Part shown: piece after piece, positions 17,800 through 25,731 of the stretch
How the letters are laid out: every line of letters starts with the position of its first letter
Numbering within the stretch: position 1 is the stretch's first letter
NCBI GenBank assembly: GCA_002716825.1
Contig: PBCC01000020.1
Location: 1-35,094 of the forward strand
Direction of reading: 5' to 3'
Length of the DNA: 35,094 nt
Source of the DNA: Halobacteriovorax sp.
GTDB taxonomy: Bacteria; Bdellovibrionota; Bacteriovoracia; Bacteriovoracales; Bacteriovoracaceae
Program-made: the position numbers and the translations under genes
The notes under the pieces: generated by a model
Told to the model about the DNA's origin: nothing
What the model saw: the letters and a program-made list of their open reading frames with translations, nothing else
Databases searched by the model: none

Positions 17800-19017
17800 A
17801 TGTACGCAATCAAAATTCTTAGTATTTTTGCACTTCTAAGCTCGAGCCTTTTTGCTCAAGAGCCAACTCCTGTTCTTAATGCCACTTTGGTTGCAAGAGC
17901 TAATCAAGCTGATGGTTTTCAATTACCGGCCGGATCAATTCTAGGCATTGCAGATGTAAAACTTAACAACCGTGGCGACATTGCTTTTGATGTTGATGTG
18001 CTTGGTGGAAGTGAACAGGCGGCCGTATGGTTTGCGCCAAATGGCGGCGAGGGGAAAGTTGTTTTTCGTCCAACAGTTGATGGAAGACTTTTATCTGATC
18101 CCGGTTTAAATAATCGCGGTGATCTTGTTTTCTCACAGTTTGATTTCGGTGTGACTGATGGTGTTTTCAAATACGATGCTAATGCACGTGCCACCGAGCT
18201 AGTCATTCGTCCCGATCGCAATCAAGGTTTCTCATTTCCTGCTATTAATGACATTGGTACCGTCGTCACTCGTATTGTCGATGAGGCGGGCGACCGTAGC
18301 TTTAGAGTTGTTAATGGTGGTCAAAGTAAAATCATCGCTAAAGAAGGCGTAAAAGATGCTCAGGGCATAACACTTTCATACCTCTTTCGCCCGGTCCTAA
18401 ATAACCAAGGGTTTGTTGCCGCCAAAGTTCGTCGTGGTGAGCGCGGTCAAGTTGATGAAACACAACCAGATGGAATTCGCCTTTGGAAACCAGATGGCTC
18501 TTATGAAGTTGTAGCCGTTGATATTCATGCACAGCCTTCATCTTTATTTTTTAGTTTTGGAAATTCAGTCGGCATCTCAGACGCTAAACATGTTGTGTTC
18601 ACTGCCACTGTATCGGGTGACAAGCAAGCAATCTTTCTCTTTGGCGAAGGCAAGATCAAAGCCTTGGCCATTGAGGGACAGGGAGACTTAGAAGCGATTG
18701 AAGCATTTGCCCCAGTCGTAAACTCCAAGGGAATAGTCGCCTTTAGAGGCCGTCTCAAGAGTGGCAAAAGTGCGATTTTAACTGCAGATTGGAACGGTTT
18801 CAAAGTTGTTGCTAAGCAAGGCGATCTGATCACCAGTGACCTTGAAACCGCCAAAATCTACGACCGCGTCGATAATCAAGGGTTTGTCGGTGGCTTGGCC
18901 ATCAACGATAGTGGATCTATTGCATTTCACGCCGGAATTCTAAGTAAAGATGGTGAGAGATTTTTGGGTCAAGGTATCTATCTTTTGTCGACAACACCTC
19001 CTCCTGCTGGGCGCTAA
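17800..19017 (+). CDS. Secreted protein with repeated N-x-x-G-x-(I/V)-A-F motifs
   Basis: The frame opens at TTG 17779, but ATG 17800 follows AGGGGA and starts a clean signal peptide (MYAIKILSIFALLSSSLFAQ), giving 405 aa. The mature protein contains at least six spaced copies of a short motif: LNNRGDIAFDVDV, LNNRGDLVFSQFD, INDIGTVVTRIVD, LNNQGFVAAKVR, VNSKGIVAFRGRL and INDSGSIAFHAGI. Similar 'N..G.vaF' tandem repeats occur in secreted bacterial proteins of unknown role and are thought to form repeated beta-sheet blades, so a beta-propeller or similar fold is a fair inference. No catalytic residues stand out. A hairpin at the stop codon may end the transcript. Confidence 0.75.
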   Translation: MYAIKILSIFALLSSSLFAQEPTPVLNATLVARANQADGFQLPAGSILGIADVKLNNRGDIAFDVDVLGGSEQAAVWFAPNGGEGKVVFRPTVDGRLLSDPGLNNRGDLVFSQFDFGVTDGVFKYDANARATELVIRPDRNQGFSFPAINDIGTVVTRIVDEAGDRSFRVVNGGQSKIIAKEGVKDAQGITLSYLFRPVLNNQGFVAAKVRRGERGQVDETQPDGIRLWKPDGSYEVVAVDIHAQPSSLFFSFGNSVGISDAKHVVFTATVSGDKQAIFLFGEGKIKALAIEGQGDLEAIEAFAPVVNSKGIVAFRGRLKSGKSAILTADWNGFKVVAKQGDLITSDLETAKIYDRVDNQGFVGGLAINDSGSIAFHAGILSKDGERFLGQGIYLLSTTPPPAGR

Positions 19018-19034
19018 GCGTATAGGCGTAGCGC
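19011..19034 (+). terminator. Stem-loop at the end of the N-x-x-G repeat protein gene (possible terminator)
   Basis: GCGCTA and TAGCGC are perfect inverted copies separated by 12 bases, overlapping the stop codon. A short GTCTTTC follows rather than a true T-run, so it may be a weak or factor-assisted terminator, or simply a hairpin at the border before the fatty-acid operon. Confidence 0.3.
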
Positions 19035-19077
19035 GTCTTTCACGTTAGGATAACCCCGCTTTTACAGGGGATAATCA

Positions 19078-20511
19078 ATGCTTTTTAAGTCCAAAGACAA
19101 GGTCCCTGGACCCTATGACGTTATCGTTATTGGTTCAGGCTTAGCTGGAATGACAGCGGCCAATAAGTTGGCAAAAAATGGACGAAAAGTTCTTCTACTC
19201 GAATCTCATAATAAATTGGGTGGCTTTGCCACATGGTTTAAGCGCGCTAAAGGCGATCATATTTTCGATGTCTCACTCCACGGTTTTCCTGTTGGGATGA
19301 TTAAAACTTGTAGAAAGTATTGGAACAAGGACATTGCAGATCGCATCGTTCAAGTTGAAAAAGTTCGCTACGTAAATCCTCAATTTGAAGTCGAAACAGA
19401 CTTCACAAAAGATCACTTCACTAACGTTTTAGTTGAGAAGTTTGAAGTCGCACGTGAGAAAGTCGAAGGCTTTTTTGAAGAACTCGCGGCCATGAACTTT
19501 TATGATAATTCTCAAATGACAAATGGCGAGCTTTTTCAAAAATGGTTTCCAGATCGCAATGATGTGGTTCGCTTTTTACTCGAACCAATCGTTTACGCAA
19601 ACGGTTCAACCCTAGAAGATCCAGCCATCACCTATGGAATAGTATTTTCAAACTTCATGAGTAAGGGTGTTTATATCTTTCGTGGAGGCACTGACCTTTT
19701 AATCTCGATGATGAAAGACGAGCTTCTCAAAAATGGCGTCGATATACAGATGCACGCTTTAGTTGAAAAGATTGTCATCGAAGACAAAAGAGCTGTTGGC
19801 GTTCAAGTCAAAGGCCATTTTATCCCTGCTTCCAGTATTCTATCGAATGCCAATATCAGAACAACGATTGAAAAAATGACCGGGGTGGAGAATTTCACTG
19901 ACGATTATGTTGAAAAAACAAAGCAAGTACGTCTCAATTCATCGTCTTGTCAGGTTTTCATGGGGATTAAAAAGGGCGAGAGTATCCCCGATATTGGAGA
20001 GTTGATTTTCTATTCAGACGATAAAGATTTTAATACAGATTCACTCTTATCACCTAAAGTAGGAAGCCAAACGTTCTCCGTCTATTATCCAGACATTAGA
20101 CCTCAGCTCGATTCAAGATATGCTGTTGTTTCATCTTCTAATGCTAAGTACAGCGATTGGAAGAACCTCAGTGAGTCTGAGTATAAAGCGCAAAAAGAGT
20201 TTGTGATTGAGCGAGCACTTTGCACACTAGAAAAGATTGTCCCAGGAATCAGGTCTAAGATTGATTTTATCGACTGCTCAACTCCACTGACTGTCGAAAA
20301 ATATACTCATCATCAAAAAGGCTCAAGTTTTGGAACTAAGTTTGAAGGGCTTGAGATATCAATGGGAATGCACCAGCAAGTCGACGGACTTTTTCACGCC
20401 GGCTCTGTAGGCATTATCATGTCGGGTTGGCTTGGTGCCGCCAATTACGGAGTGATTCAGTCTCATGAAGTTGATAATTATTTAGATCGCGTCCACGAAA
20501 ATAAAGCTTAG
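19078..20511 (+). CDS. CrtI/CrtISO-like FAD-dependent oxidoreductase (first paralogue)
   Basis: This 477-aa protein belongs to the phytoene desaturase / carotenoid isomerase / retinol saturase group of flavoproteins, which remove, add or isomerise C=C bonds on long hydrophobic chains. FAD binding is seen in VIVIGSGLAGMTAANKLAK (GxGxxG at 19-24) and VLLLESHNKLGGFATWF; the C-terminal end LFHAGSVGIIMSGWLGAANYG matches the second FAD-contact region of the family. AGGGGA precedes the ATG; a CCCC/GGGG pair (19054-19057 with 19067-19070) could cover that ribosome site. No phytoene synthase or other carotenoid gene is present. Instead, FabG, FabZ and a FabI-like enzyme follow in the same operon (8-base gap to fabG), so an acyl-ACP or acyl chain is the more likely substrate. 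That assignment is inference from context. Confidence 0.8.
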   Translation: MLFKSKDKVPGPYDVIVIGSGLAGMTAANKLAKNGRKVLLLESHNKLGGFATWFKRAKGDHIFDVSLHGFPVGMIKTCRKYWNKDIADRIVQVEKVRYVNPQFEVETDFTKDHFTNVLVEKFEVAREKVEGFFEELAAMNFYDNSQMTNGELFQKWFPDRNDVVRFLLEPIVYANGSTLEDPAITYGIVFSNFMSKGVYIFRGGTDLLISMMKDELLKNGVDIQMHALVEKIVIEDKRAVGVQVKGHFIPASSILSNANIRTTIEKMTGVENFTDDYVEKTKQVRLNSSSCQVFMGIKKGESIPDIGELIFYSDDKDFNTDSLLSPKVGSQTFSVYYPDIRPQLDSRYAVVSSSNAKYSDWKNLSESEYKAQKEFVIERALCTLEKIVPGIRSKIDFIDCSTPLTVEKYTHHQKGSSFGTKFEGLEISMGMHQQVDGLFHAGSVGIIMSGWLGAANYGVIQSHEVDNYLDRVHENKA

Positions 20512-20519
20512 GGTAACTT

Positions 20520-21263
20520 ATGAATTACGATTTTAAAGATCAAGTTGTTGTTGTCACTGGTGGAACGAGAGGAATCGGGCGCGGAATTGCTCTTGCATTT
20601 CTTAAAGCCGGCGCAACCGTTTGGGCCACTTATGCCAGAAACGATGAGGCGGCGCAGGCATTTAAGAGCGAGCAAAGTGACTTTGGTGATCGATTAAAAT
20701 TAGCGAAATTCGATGTCGCAGACAGTATTGGCATTAAAAGCTTTTTTGAAAAACTAGATAATGAAAGTGGTCGCCTTGATATCTTGATTAATAATTCAGG
20801 GATTAGAAAGGATAATATGTTGGCCATGATGCCTGATGAAGATTGGACCAGTGTACTAAACACTAATCTTGGCGGAACATTTTTAATGTCTAAAAATGCT
20901 GTGCCTTTGATGATGAAAAATCGCTATGGTCGAATCGTAAATATGTCATCCATCGGCGGGCGGTTAGGGCTTCCTGGTCAGGCCAATTATGCTGCATCTA
21001 AGGCCGGTCAAGAGGCAATTTCTAAAGTTCTTTCAAAAGAGCTTGGTAAGCGTGGAATTACGGTCAATAATGTTCTTCCTGGCTTTATTGAAACCGAGTT
21101 GATTTCGGACCTGCCTGAAGATCAAGTGAAAGAGTATAAAAAACAAGTTCCGCTTAAGCGCTTCGGCAAAATTGAAGAAGTCGCTGCGGCCGTATTATTT
21201 TTATCTTCCAAAGACGCTGGCTATATTACGGGAGCTTCGCTCGAAATTACAGGTGGTCTGTAA
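20520..21263 (+). CDS. fabG: 3-oxoacyl-ACP reductase (FabG-type short-chain dehydrogenase)
   Basis: FabG reduces the 3-keto group of acyl-ACP with NADPH in each fatty-acid elongation cycle. This 247-aa protein has the whole SDR pattern: TGGTRGIG at 13-20 for the cofactor, NNSG at 91-94, the catalytic Ser in NMSSIGG (about 144), and YAASK (Tyr157, Lys161). The C-terminal GYITGASLEITGGL is typical of FabG. AGGG lies just before the start, 8 bases after the flavoprotein gene, and the stop shares one base with the next start (TAATG). Sitting next to FabZ and FabI-like genes and away from the usual acpP/fabD set suggests a dedicated pathway enzyme, not the housekeeping copy; which it is cannot be settled from this window. 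Confidence 0.9.
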   Translation: MNYDFKDQVVVVTGGTRGIGRGIALAFLKAGATVWATYARNDEAAQAFKSEQSDFGDRLKLAKFDVADSIGIKSFFEKLDNESGRLDILINNSGIRKDNMLAMMPDEDWTSVLNTNLGGTFLMSKNAVPLMMKNRYGRIVNMSSIGGRLGLPGQANYAASKAGQEAISKVLSKELGKRGITVNNVLPGFIETELISDLPEDQVKEYKKQVPLKRFGKIEEVAAAVLFLSSKDAGYITGASLEITGGL

Positions 21264-21673
21264 TGGAAGTCACACAACTTATCCCACAACGTGCACCCTT
21301 TCTTTTCGTTGATAAAATTGTTGAACGACTAGATAAAAAAATATTAACCAGCTTTAAAATCACCGGACAGGAAGATTTTTTCAAGGGGCATTTCCCCGGC
21401 AACCCCGTTATGCCTGGAGTTCTTCTACAGGAAGCACTTTTCCAATCAGGCGCTTGCTTGCTTGCCGGTGAAGGGGATGCAGGGCTTGGTGTTGTGACCA
21501 GAGTTAATAATGTGAAATTTAGGGGTCTAGTGCGACCAGGAGATGAGCTTCAAATGGAAGTCGAACTCGTGGAAGTGATATCTAACGCCTATATGATGAA
21601 AGGGAAGACTAGAGTGAATGGTAAAATTGTTGTCGCTCTTGATTTTACCTGCGCTAGTATTTCGGAGTCATAA
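21263..21673 (+). CDS. fabZ: 3-hydroxyacyl-ACP dehydratase (FabZ-like hot-dog fold)
   Basis: FabZ removes water from 3-hydroxyacyl-ACP to give trans-2-enoyl-ACP. At 136 aa the protein has the usual length. The N-terminal LIPQRAPFLFVDKIVE and the active-site stretch GHFPGNPVMPGVLLQEAL (His43, Glu57) are diagnostic. The downstream VNNVKFRGLVRPGDELQMEVEL is also standard. The start codon overlaps the fabG stop by one base, and the stop overlaps the next start by one base, so three proteins are made in a coupled series. Nothing in the sequence tells which chain lengths are used. Confidence 0.92.
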   Translation: MEVTQLIPQRAPFLFVDKIVERLDKKILTSFKITGQEDFFKGHFPGNPVMPGVLLQEALFQSGACLLAGEGDAGLGVVTRVNNVKFRGLVRPGDELQMEVELVEVISNAYMMKGKTRVNGKIVVALDFTCASISES

Positions 21674-22458
21674 TGGATTTTTTAAATGTGAAAGATAAAA
21701 CTTATGTTATCTCTGGAGTTGCCAATAAGAAAAGTGTGGCCTACTCGGTGGCAAAAATCCTAGCTGAGCACGGTGCCAATATCATTTTCACAGTCCAAAC
21801 TAGTGATCACGCCGCAAAAGTTGAGACGCTTTTTCCAAACTCTAAGATCATGATTGTCGATGTTGAAGACTCTCAGACAATTAAATCGATGGGCAGTGAG
21901 CTTTCCAGTAATGGAATTTCTATCGATGGTTTTTTACATTCTATGGCCTTTGCAAATTATGCAAACCCAAAAGCCTTTCATCAAACGGACTGGGATGACT
22001 TTTCTCAGGCGGCGAGAATTTCTAGTTTCTCTATGATTGAAATGAGTAATTCTCTCGAGTCAGTCTTTAATCCCGGTGCTTCCATTGTCACAGTTTCGAT
22101 CTCTAGCACGCGCGCCACTAACTACGGTTATATGGGACCGATCAAGGCCATGTTAGATTCATCTGTTGCTTTCTTGGCCAAGTCTTTAAGTTCTAAAGGT
22201 ATACGAGTAAATGCTGTATGCTCTGGACCGCTTAAAACATCTGCCTCGGCTGGAATTCCTGGTTATATCGAAAATTATCTGTTCGCTGAAAAACTTACCC
22301 TCAGAAAACAAGCTTTAAAAACTGATGAAGTCGGAGATACGATCGCCTTTTTATTATCGCCTCGCTCAAGTGGTATCAATGCCACTGGTTTAGTGGTCGA
22401 TGCAGGAATGTCTTGTAATTACTTCGATGAAGAAGTGGTCGCTCAGTCTCATTCTTAG
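21673..22458 (+). CDS. FabI-like enoyl-ACP reductase (SDR family)
   Basis: FabI reduces the trans-2 double bond of enoyl-ACP with NAD(P)H, the last step of an elongation cycle. The N-terminus ISGVANKKSVAYSVAKILAEHGANIIFTVQ matches FabI closely, as does the HSMAFA strand. The active site has the FabI spacing Tyr-x6-Lys (YGYMGPIK, Tyr151 and Lys158), followed by RVNAVCSGPLKTSASAGI. Compared with E. coli FabI, the loop before the catalytic Tyr is two residues shorter, and the position of Tyr146 is apparently Ile (VSISSTRATNY). The C-terminal DAGMSCNYFDEE is unlike the usual GGFSI. So it is a divergent FabI and may favour unusual chains. The gene is last in the operon, followed by a terminator-like hairpin. 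Confidence 0.85.
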   Translation: MDFLNVKDKTYVISGVANKKSVAYSVAKILAEHGANIIFTVQTSDHAAKVETLFPNSKIMIVDVEDSQTIKSMGSELSSNGISIDGFLHSMAFANYANPKAFHQTDWDDFSQAARISSFSMIEMSNSLESVFNPGASIVTVSISSTRATNYGYMGPIKAMLDSSVAFLAKSLSSKGIRVNAVCSGPLKTSASAGIPGYIENYLFAEKLTLRKQALKTDEVGDTIAFLLSPRSSGINATGLVVDAGMSCNYFDEEVVAQSHS

Positions 22459-22483
22459 TTGCCATTAATGCGTGGCGATTTTT
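22459..22483 (+). terminator. Probable Rho-independent terminator after the CrtI-FabG-FabZ-FabI operon
   Basis: Directly at the stop codon, TTGCCA pairs with TGGCGA (one wobble pair) around an 8-base loop, and TTTTT follows at 22479-22483. The stem is short but has the right position and T-run to end the operon. Confidence 0.45.
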
Positions 22484-22626
22484 AAAAAGTTTGATTAGTT
22501 TTGTCGCTTTAATTCTCACTACTTAAAATCACTATCTGAATCATTTTGCCGATAGGTTAATATGCAAAGTCTTCTGTGTTTGCCGTGTTGTACGTCAAAG
22601 CTTTGGTAGCACAGACTCTTTTGATA

Positions 22627-22644
22627 ACGAAACGAATGTTTCGT
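22627..22644 (+). promoter_or_regulatory. 18-base inverted repeat just upstream of the 695-aa protein gene
   Basis: ACGAAAC and GTTTCGT are perfect inverted copies around GAAT, ending 13 bases before the ATG at 22658. The position suits an operator or a leader hairpin that affects translation of the following gene, whose ribosome site is weak. No T-run follows, so it is unlikely to be a terminator. The rest of the 199-base gap shows no convincing promoter. Confidence 0.35.
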
Positions 22645-22657
22645 ACCAACGGTTTAC

Positions 22658-24745
22658 ATGCACAGCTTTATTTTAAGCATTACCTTACTCTTTTTTTCCA
22701 GCGTTTATGCTGGCGAGCAATTCACGTATTTTTCAGTGAAGCAACAGAGCAATGCTAAGAGTGTTGCATTGCCTATTCCTATTTTTGCTCCACAAGAAAC
22801 GCCCCTTTTTGATCGTATTGCCGCAGGCTTTAGTGATTATCGTTTACGCGCAGGTGATGCCGCAGCACGGGTTCTCGCTGGAAATACTTTATCAGCAGTC
22901 GGTGGTCTCTCTGGTATTGGCTTTTCTTTAGTCAGGGACTTTGGTGGATTTTCTATTAATGCCAATCGTCAGCTGGCCCCAGATCTGTTTGATGATGATC
23001 GCTGGTTAATTGTTGATGAATTAACCATTATGATTGATGCCAGTGATTATCTTGGAGGACTCCGTGATGACGGCGTCATTGATATATCCGAGACAAACCT
23101 AGCAGCTTTTGCAGGAATTGCTTTTAAGCGAACCTATAGACTAACTCATTTTGCTAATTCCTATAGCGAAGGATTAACAAAAGATTATGAGAAACTCATT
23201 TTCCCTTTTAAGTGGTTTAGGCCGAGTCACTTTCAGCAGCTAGCACCCTATGAGTATCTTGAAAAGGAGGACTCGTTGTCAGTTAGGGCCGGCGGCGTTG
23301 TCTCTGCGCCTATTGGCGGGGGATTAGCCGTGGGGGCAGGAGTTTTAGCTTCATTTGAAAGAAGCGCAAAGCTTACACTTCAGTCACTTGGACCTGATGA
23401 TCAAGCTGGGCCTTTAGAGAGACTGCGCATCAGTTATACCAGTGAAAAAAGTGCGGCCGTGGCGGCTCAGGCAAAGCTTCAGGCAGACTTTCTTGGAATT
23501 CTAAAGCTTACTCTTTTTGCCTACGACTTTGAATATTCACTCAGTAGTTCACAAACATGGAATTTGACTCTTGATGATCCAAGTCTACATCGATTAAGTG
23601 AACACTCTGACCCTATTCTTGAAAAGGGTATCAATGCGGTTGTAAAGCTTCGAACGCCAAATCTTGATGACTTAGCTCCGTATATTGTGAGCTCTGAAAC
23701 AAGAAAGCAAGAAACGATGAAGTCTCGCTACGCGGCTTTGATTATTGGTGGCAAAAAAGAGCAAGCGACTGAACATATTCAAACTGTTAAAAATAATGTT
23801 GTAAGAAGCTTCTTTAAACACAATTTCTTAAAGCAAAGACAAGTTCAAAACATTCTTAGTCGGTTAGTGTCAGAACTCTTCTCAAATTTTTTAAAACTAC
23901 CTACGCTGGTTAATAATGCAGCGATTGAGAATAAAAGAATTTCCCTCGAATATGAAGCTGTAAAAAATCTAATCGAGGATAAAGAGGATTTAGATCTCAT
24001 TGATCCAAGTGAGCGTATCTCGCTTCGTATTATGCACGAGGCAACCGTCTCTACAAAATCGAGTAAGATGCGCGATTATTTCAGCTCTTACCTCAGTTAT
24101 TACTCTGGTGCAGATCCTGCGATCGTCAGATTACTGGATGAAGGGCATTTGAGGCCTCCTTACCAGTTTCAAACTAATTTCCAAGTCTCACAAGCAGGTA
24201 TTTTAAATATCTCAAAGACGTCAGTTGAAGCGCTTCATAGAATCTTTGATAATATTTGTGAGACTAAACCAAAAAATAAACTTTACCGCTTTAGATCGCT
24301 ATTTAATTTTTGTAAATGGAAGTTGCAAGCCGATCTAAGACGCTATTTACTTGAAGTATTTCACCAAGAGATTGCCCTTAGTTCTTACCGAGACTGCTCC
24401 AAAGTTACCAAGTGGTATATGCGTGCTTCAAAAAAGAGGGCATTGCTCGAGTCGTGTATGAGGTCAGTCTCAAGAAGAGATGAAAATCAAGCTCTGAGTA
24501 TTGTTCCTATGTGGCGGCTTAAAGATCTTTTAAATGAAGTAGTCACCCAATCTAAAGATCGAATTGATTTGTACTCACTCTTTGGTCTGTCCAATGTTCA
24601 TGCTTACGGTCAAGTCAGTGCCAGCAAAGAAGAGGGACTACCTATTCGCGCCATGTTTAAAGAAGGTCTATGGCATGGTTTAGGTGTCGTTGATGCGGCT
24701 AAAAAAGAAAACCTCAGGCGTGAGCCGGCTTCAGTAATTGAGTGA
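22658..24745 (+). CDS. Exported 695-aa protein of unknown function
   Basis: I do not recognise this protein. It starts with a signal peptide (hydrophobic 3-16, likely cleavage after VYA). The first half is mixed alpha/beta with a Gly-rich stretch, VRAGGVVSAPIGGGLAVGAGV, followed by alternating segments such as ISYTSEKSAAVAAQAKLQADF and ILKLTLFAYDFEYSL that could be outer-membrane strands. The second half (about 330-690) is mostly helical and charged, with several cysteines near the C-terminus (NICETK, FNFCKW, YRDCSKV, LESCMR). No catalytic motif is seen. It stands alone, 200 bases after the fatty-acid operon, with a palindrome in its leader and no obvious ribosome site. Its last 15 bases overlap the convergent oleD. 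A periplasmic or outer-membrane location is inferred. Confidence 0.65.
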   Translation: MHSFILSITLLFFSSVYAGEQFTYFSVKQQSNAKSVALPIPIFAPQETPLFDRIAAGFSDYRLRAGDAAARVLAGNTLSAVGGLSGIGFSLVRDFGGFSINANRQLAPDLFDDDRWLIVDELTIMIDASDYLGGLRDDGVIDISETNLAAFAGIAFKRTYRLTHFANSYSEGLTKDYEKLIFPFKWFRPSHFQQLAPYEYLEKEDSLSVRAGGVVSAPIGGGLAVGAGVLASFERSAKLTLQSLGPDDQAGPLERLRISYTSEKSAAVAAQAKLQADFLGILKLTLFAYDFEYSLSSSQTWNLTLDDPSLHRLSEHSDPILEKGINAVVKLRTPNLDDLAPYIVSSETRKQETMKSRYAALIIGGKKEQATEHIQTVKNNVVRSFFKHNFLKQRQVQNILSRLVSELFSNFLKLPTLVNNAAIENKRISLEYEAVKNLIEDKEDLDLIDPSERISLRIMHEATVSTKSSKMRDYFSSYLSYYSGADPAIVRLLDEGHLRPPYQFQTNFQVSQAGILNISKTSVEALHRIFDNICETKPKNKLYRFRSLFNFCKWKLQADLRRYLLEVFHQEIALSSYRDCSKVTKWYMRASKKRALLESCMRSVSRRDENQALSIVPMWRLKDLLNEVVTQSKDRIDLYSLFGLSNVHAYGQVSASKEEGLPIRAMFKEGLWHGLGVVDAAKKENLRREPASVIE

Positions 24746-25723
24746 TTCTCCGTATTGTTTTAGAGCTTGTTGAGTTGAAAGCCTGGGATCGTAGGAAAAG
24801 TGATTTTGTGCTTTATTATGTTTGAACCAATGACTCTTACCTAATTGCATGGCTACAAACCTAGTCATCGGTAAATTATCTGTCTTAATACGAAAGATCT
24901 TGGCAAAGAGCTCGCAGCACGCTCCGATAGAATAGGCGAGTGAGAACGGAATAGACTTCACTAGTGTATCTTGTCCATGCAGTTTAAGAAGGGTATTGGT
25001 AAACTCCCATAGTTTGACTGGTTCATTTTGCGCAATAAAATATGCCTGAGCATTAACTGGAGAGCCTTCGCCTAGAGCTTCTAATGCTTGGACATGTGCC
25101 ACGGCGGCATTTTCAACCGCGATGACATCAACTTTATTCTCACCGTTTCCAATAATCTTAAGCCTACCAGCTTTAGCGGCTTCTACTAACCTTGGAACCA
25201 GGTGATCGTCACCGGGACCAAAAATTAAATGAGGACGTAGAGCACAGGTATAGAGCTTTGTCTGATCAACACTCAACACATTATTTTCGGCCAAGGCCTT
25301 AGACCTACCGTAACGTGAGACACTATTTTTAGGGTAGGGCATTTTCTCATCACCACCCTCAATCGACTCTTTGCCAAAAACGACGCTAGGGGTACTGGTA
25401 TACACGAGTTTTTTTACGCCATTTTGTAAGCATGCATTAATGATATTGTTGGTGCCTTGAATATTTATTGCGACAAAGTCATTCCAATCGCCCCACATGG
25501 CAATCTTACTGGCACAATGAATAACGGCATCGACTCCCTTAGTGGCAGCTTGAACTGCTTGAGCATCTCGTATATCACATTGATGCCACACAACACCTTG
25601 TTCAATTAAGTCGTCGTGAACAGCTCTTCCAAGTCCATGAACTGAATGACCTTTAGATAAGAGAAGTTTAACAATGTAGCGCCCGAGAAATCCTCCGGCG
25701 CCAGTGACCAATATTTTTTCCAT
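24731..25723 (-). CDS. oleD: OleD, 2-alkyl-3-oxoalkanoate reductase (extended SDR)
   Basis: OleD reduces the 2-alkyl-3-keto acid made by OleA to the 3-hydroxy acid that OleC turns into a beta-lactone. The 330-aa protein is an extended SDR: ILVTGAGGFLGRYIVKLL (GxxGxxG at 8-14), the conserved CDIRD and HCASKIAMWGDW segments, TSTPSVVFG, and the catalytic YGRSK (Tyr138, Lys142). MWGDW, TSTPSVVF and NPxxR-like RPHLIFGPGDDHLVPRL are also seen in OleD and related 3-beta-HSD-type reductases. Alone it could be called a generic epimerase/dehydratase, but oleA, oleB and oleC in the same neighbourhood and orientation make OleD the best call. It follows the EEP-family gene by only 8 bases and is separated from oleC by three genes. 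Its ribosome site is weak, suggesting coupling. Confidence 0.82.
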   Translation of the reverse strand: MEKILVTGAGGFLGRYIVKLLLSKGHSVHGLGRAVHDDLIEQGVVWHQCDIRDAQAVQAATKGVDAVIHCASKIAMWGDWNDFVAINIQGTNNIINACLQNGVKKLVYTSTPSVVFGKESIEGGDEKMPYPKNSVSRYGRSKALAENNVLSVDQTKLYTCALRPHLIFGPGDDHLVPRLVEAAKAGRLKIIGNGENKVDVIAVENAAVAHVQALEALGEGSPVNAQAYFIAQNEPVKLWEFTNTLLKLHGQDTLVKSIPFSLAYSIGACCELFAKIFRIKTDNLPMTRFVAMQLGKSHWFKHNKAQNHFSYDPRLSTQQALKQYGESLNY

Positions 25724-25731
25724 GCCATAGT

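Noticed and set aside
19078-22458. Carotenoid biosynthesis cluster
   Set aside because: CrtI-like proteins are present, but there is no phytoene or squalene synthase, cyclase or prenyl transferase; the neighbours are fatty-acid enzymes.
22576-22758. 60-aa plus-strand frame before and overlapping the 695-aa gene
   Set aside because: No ribosome site, crosses the palindrome and the true signal peptide start in another frame.
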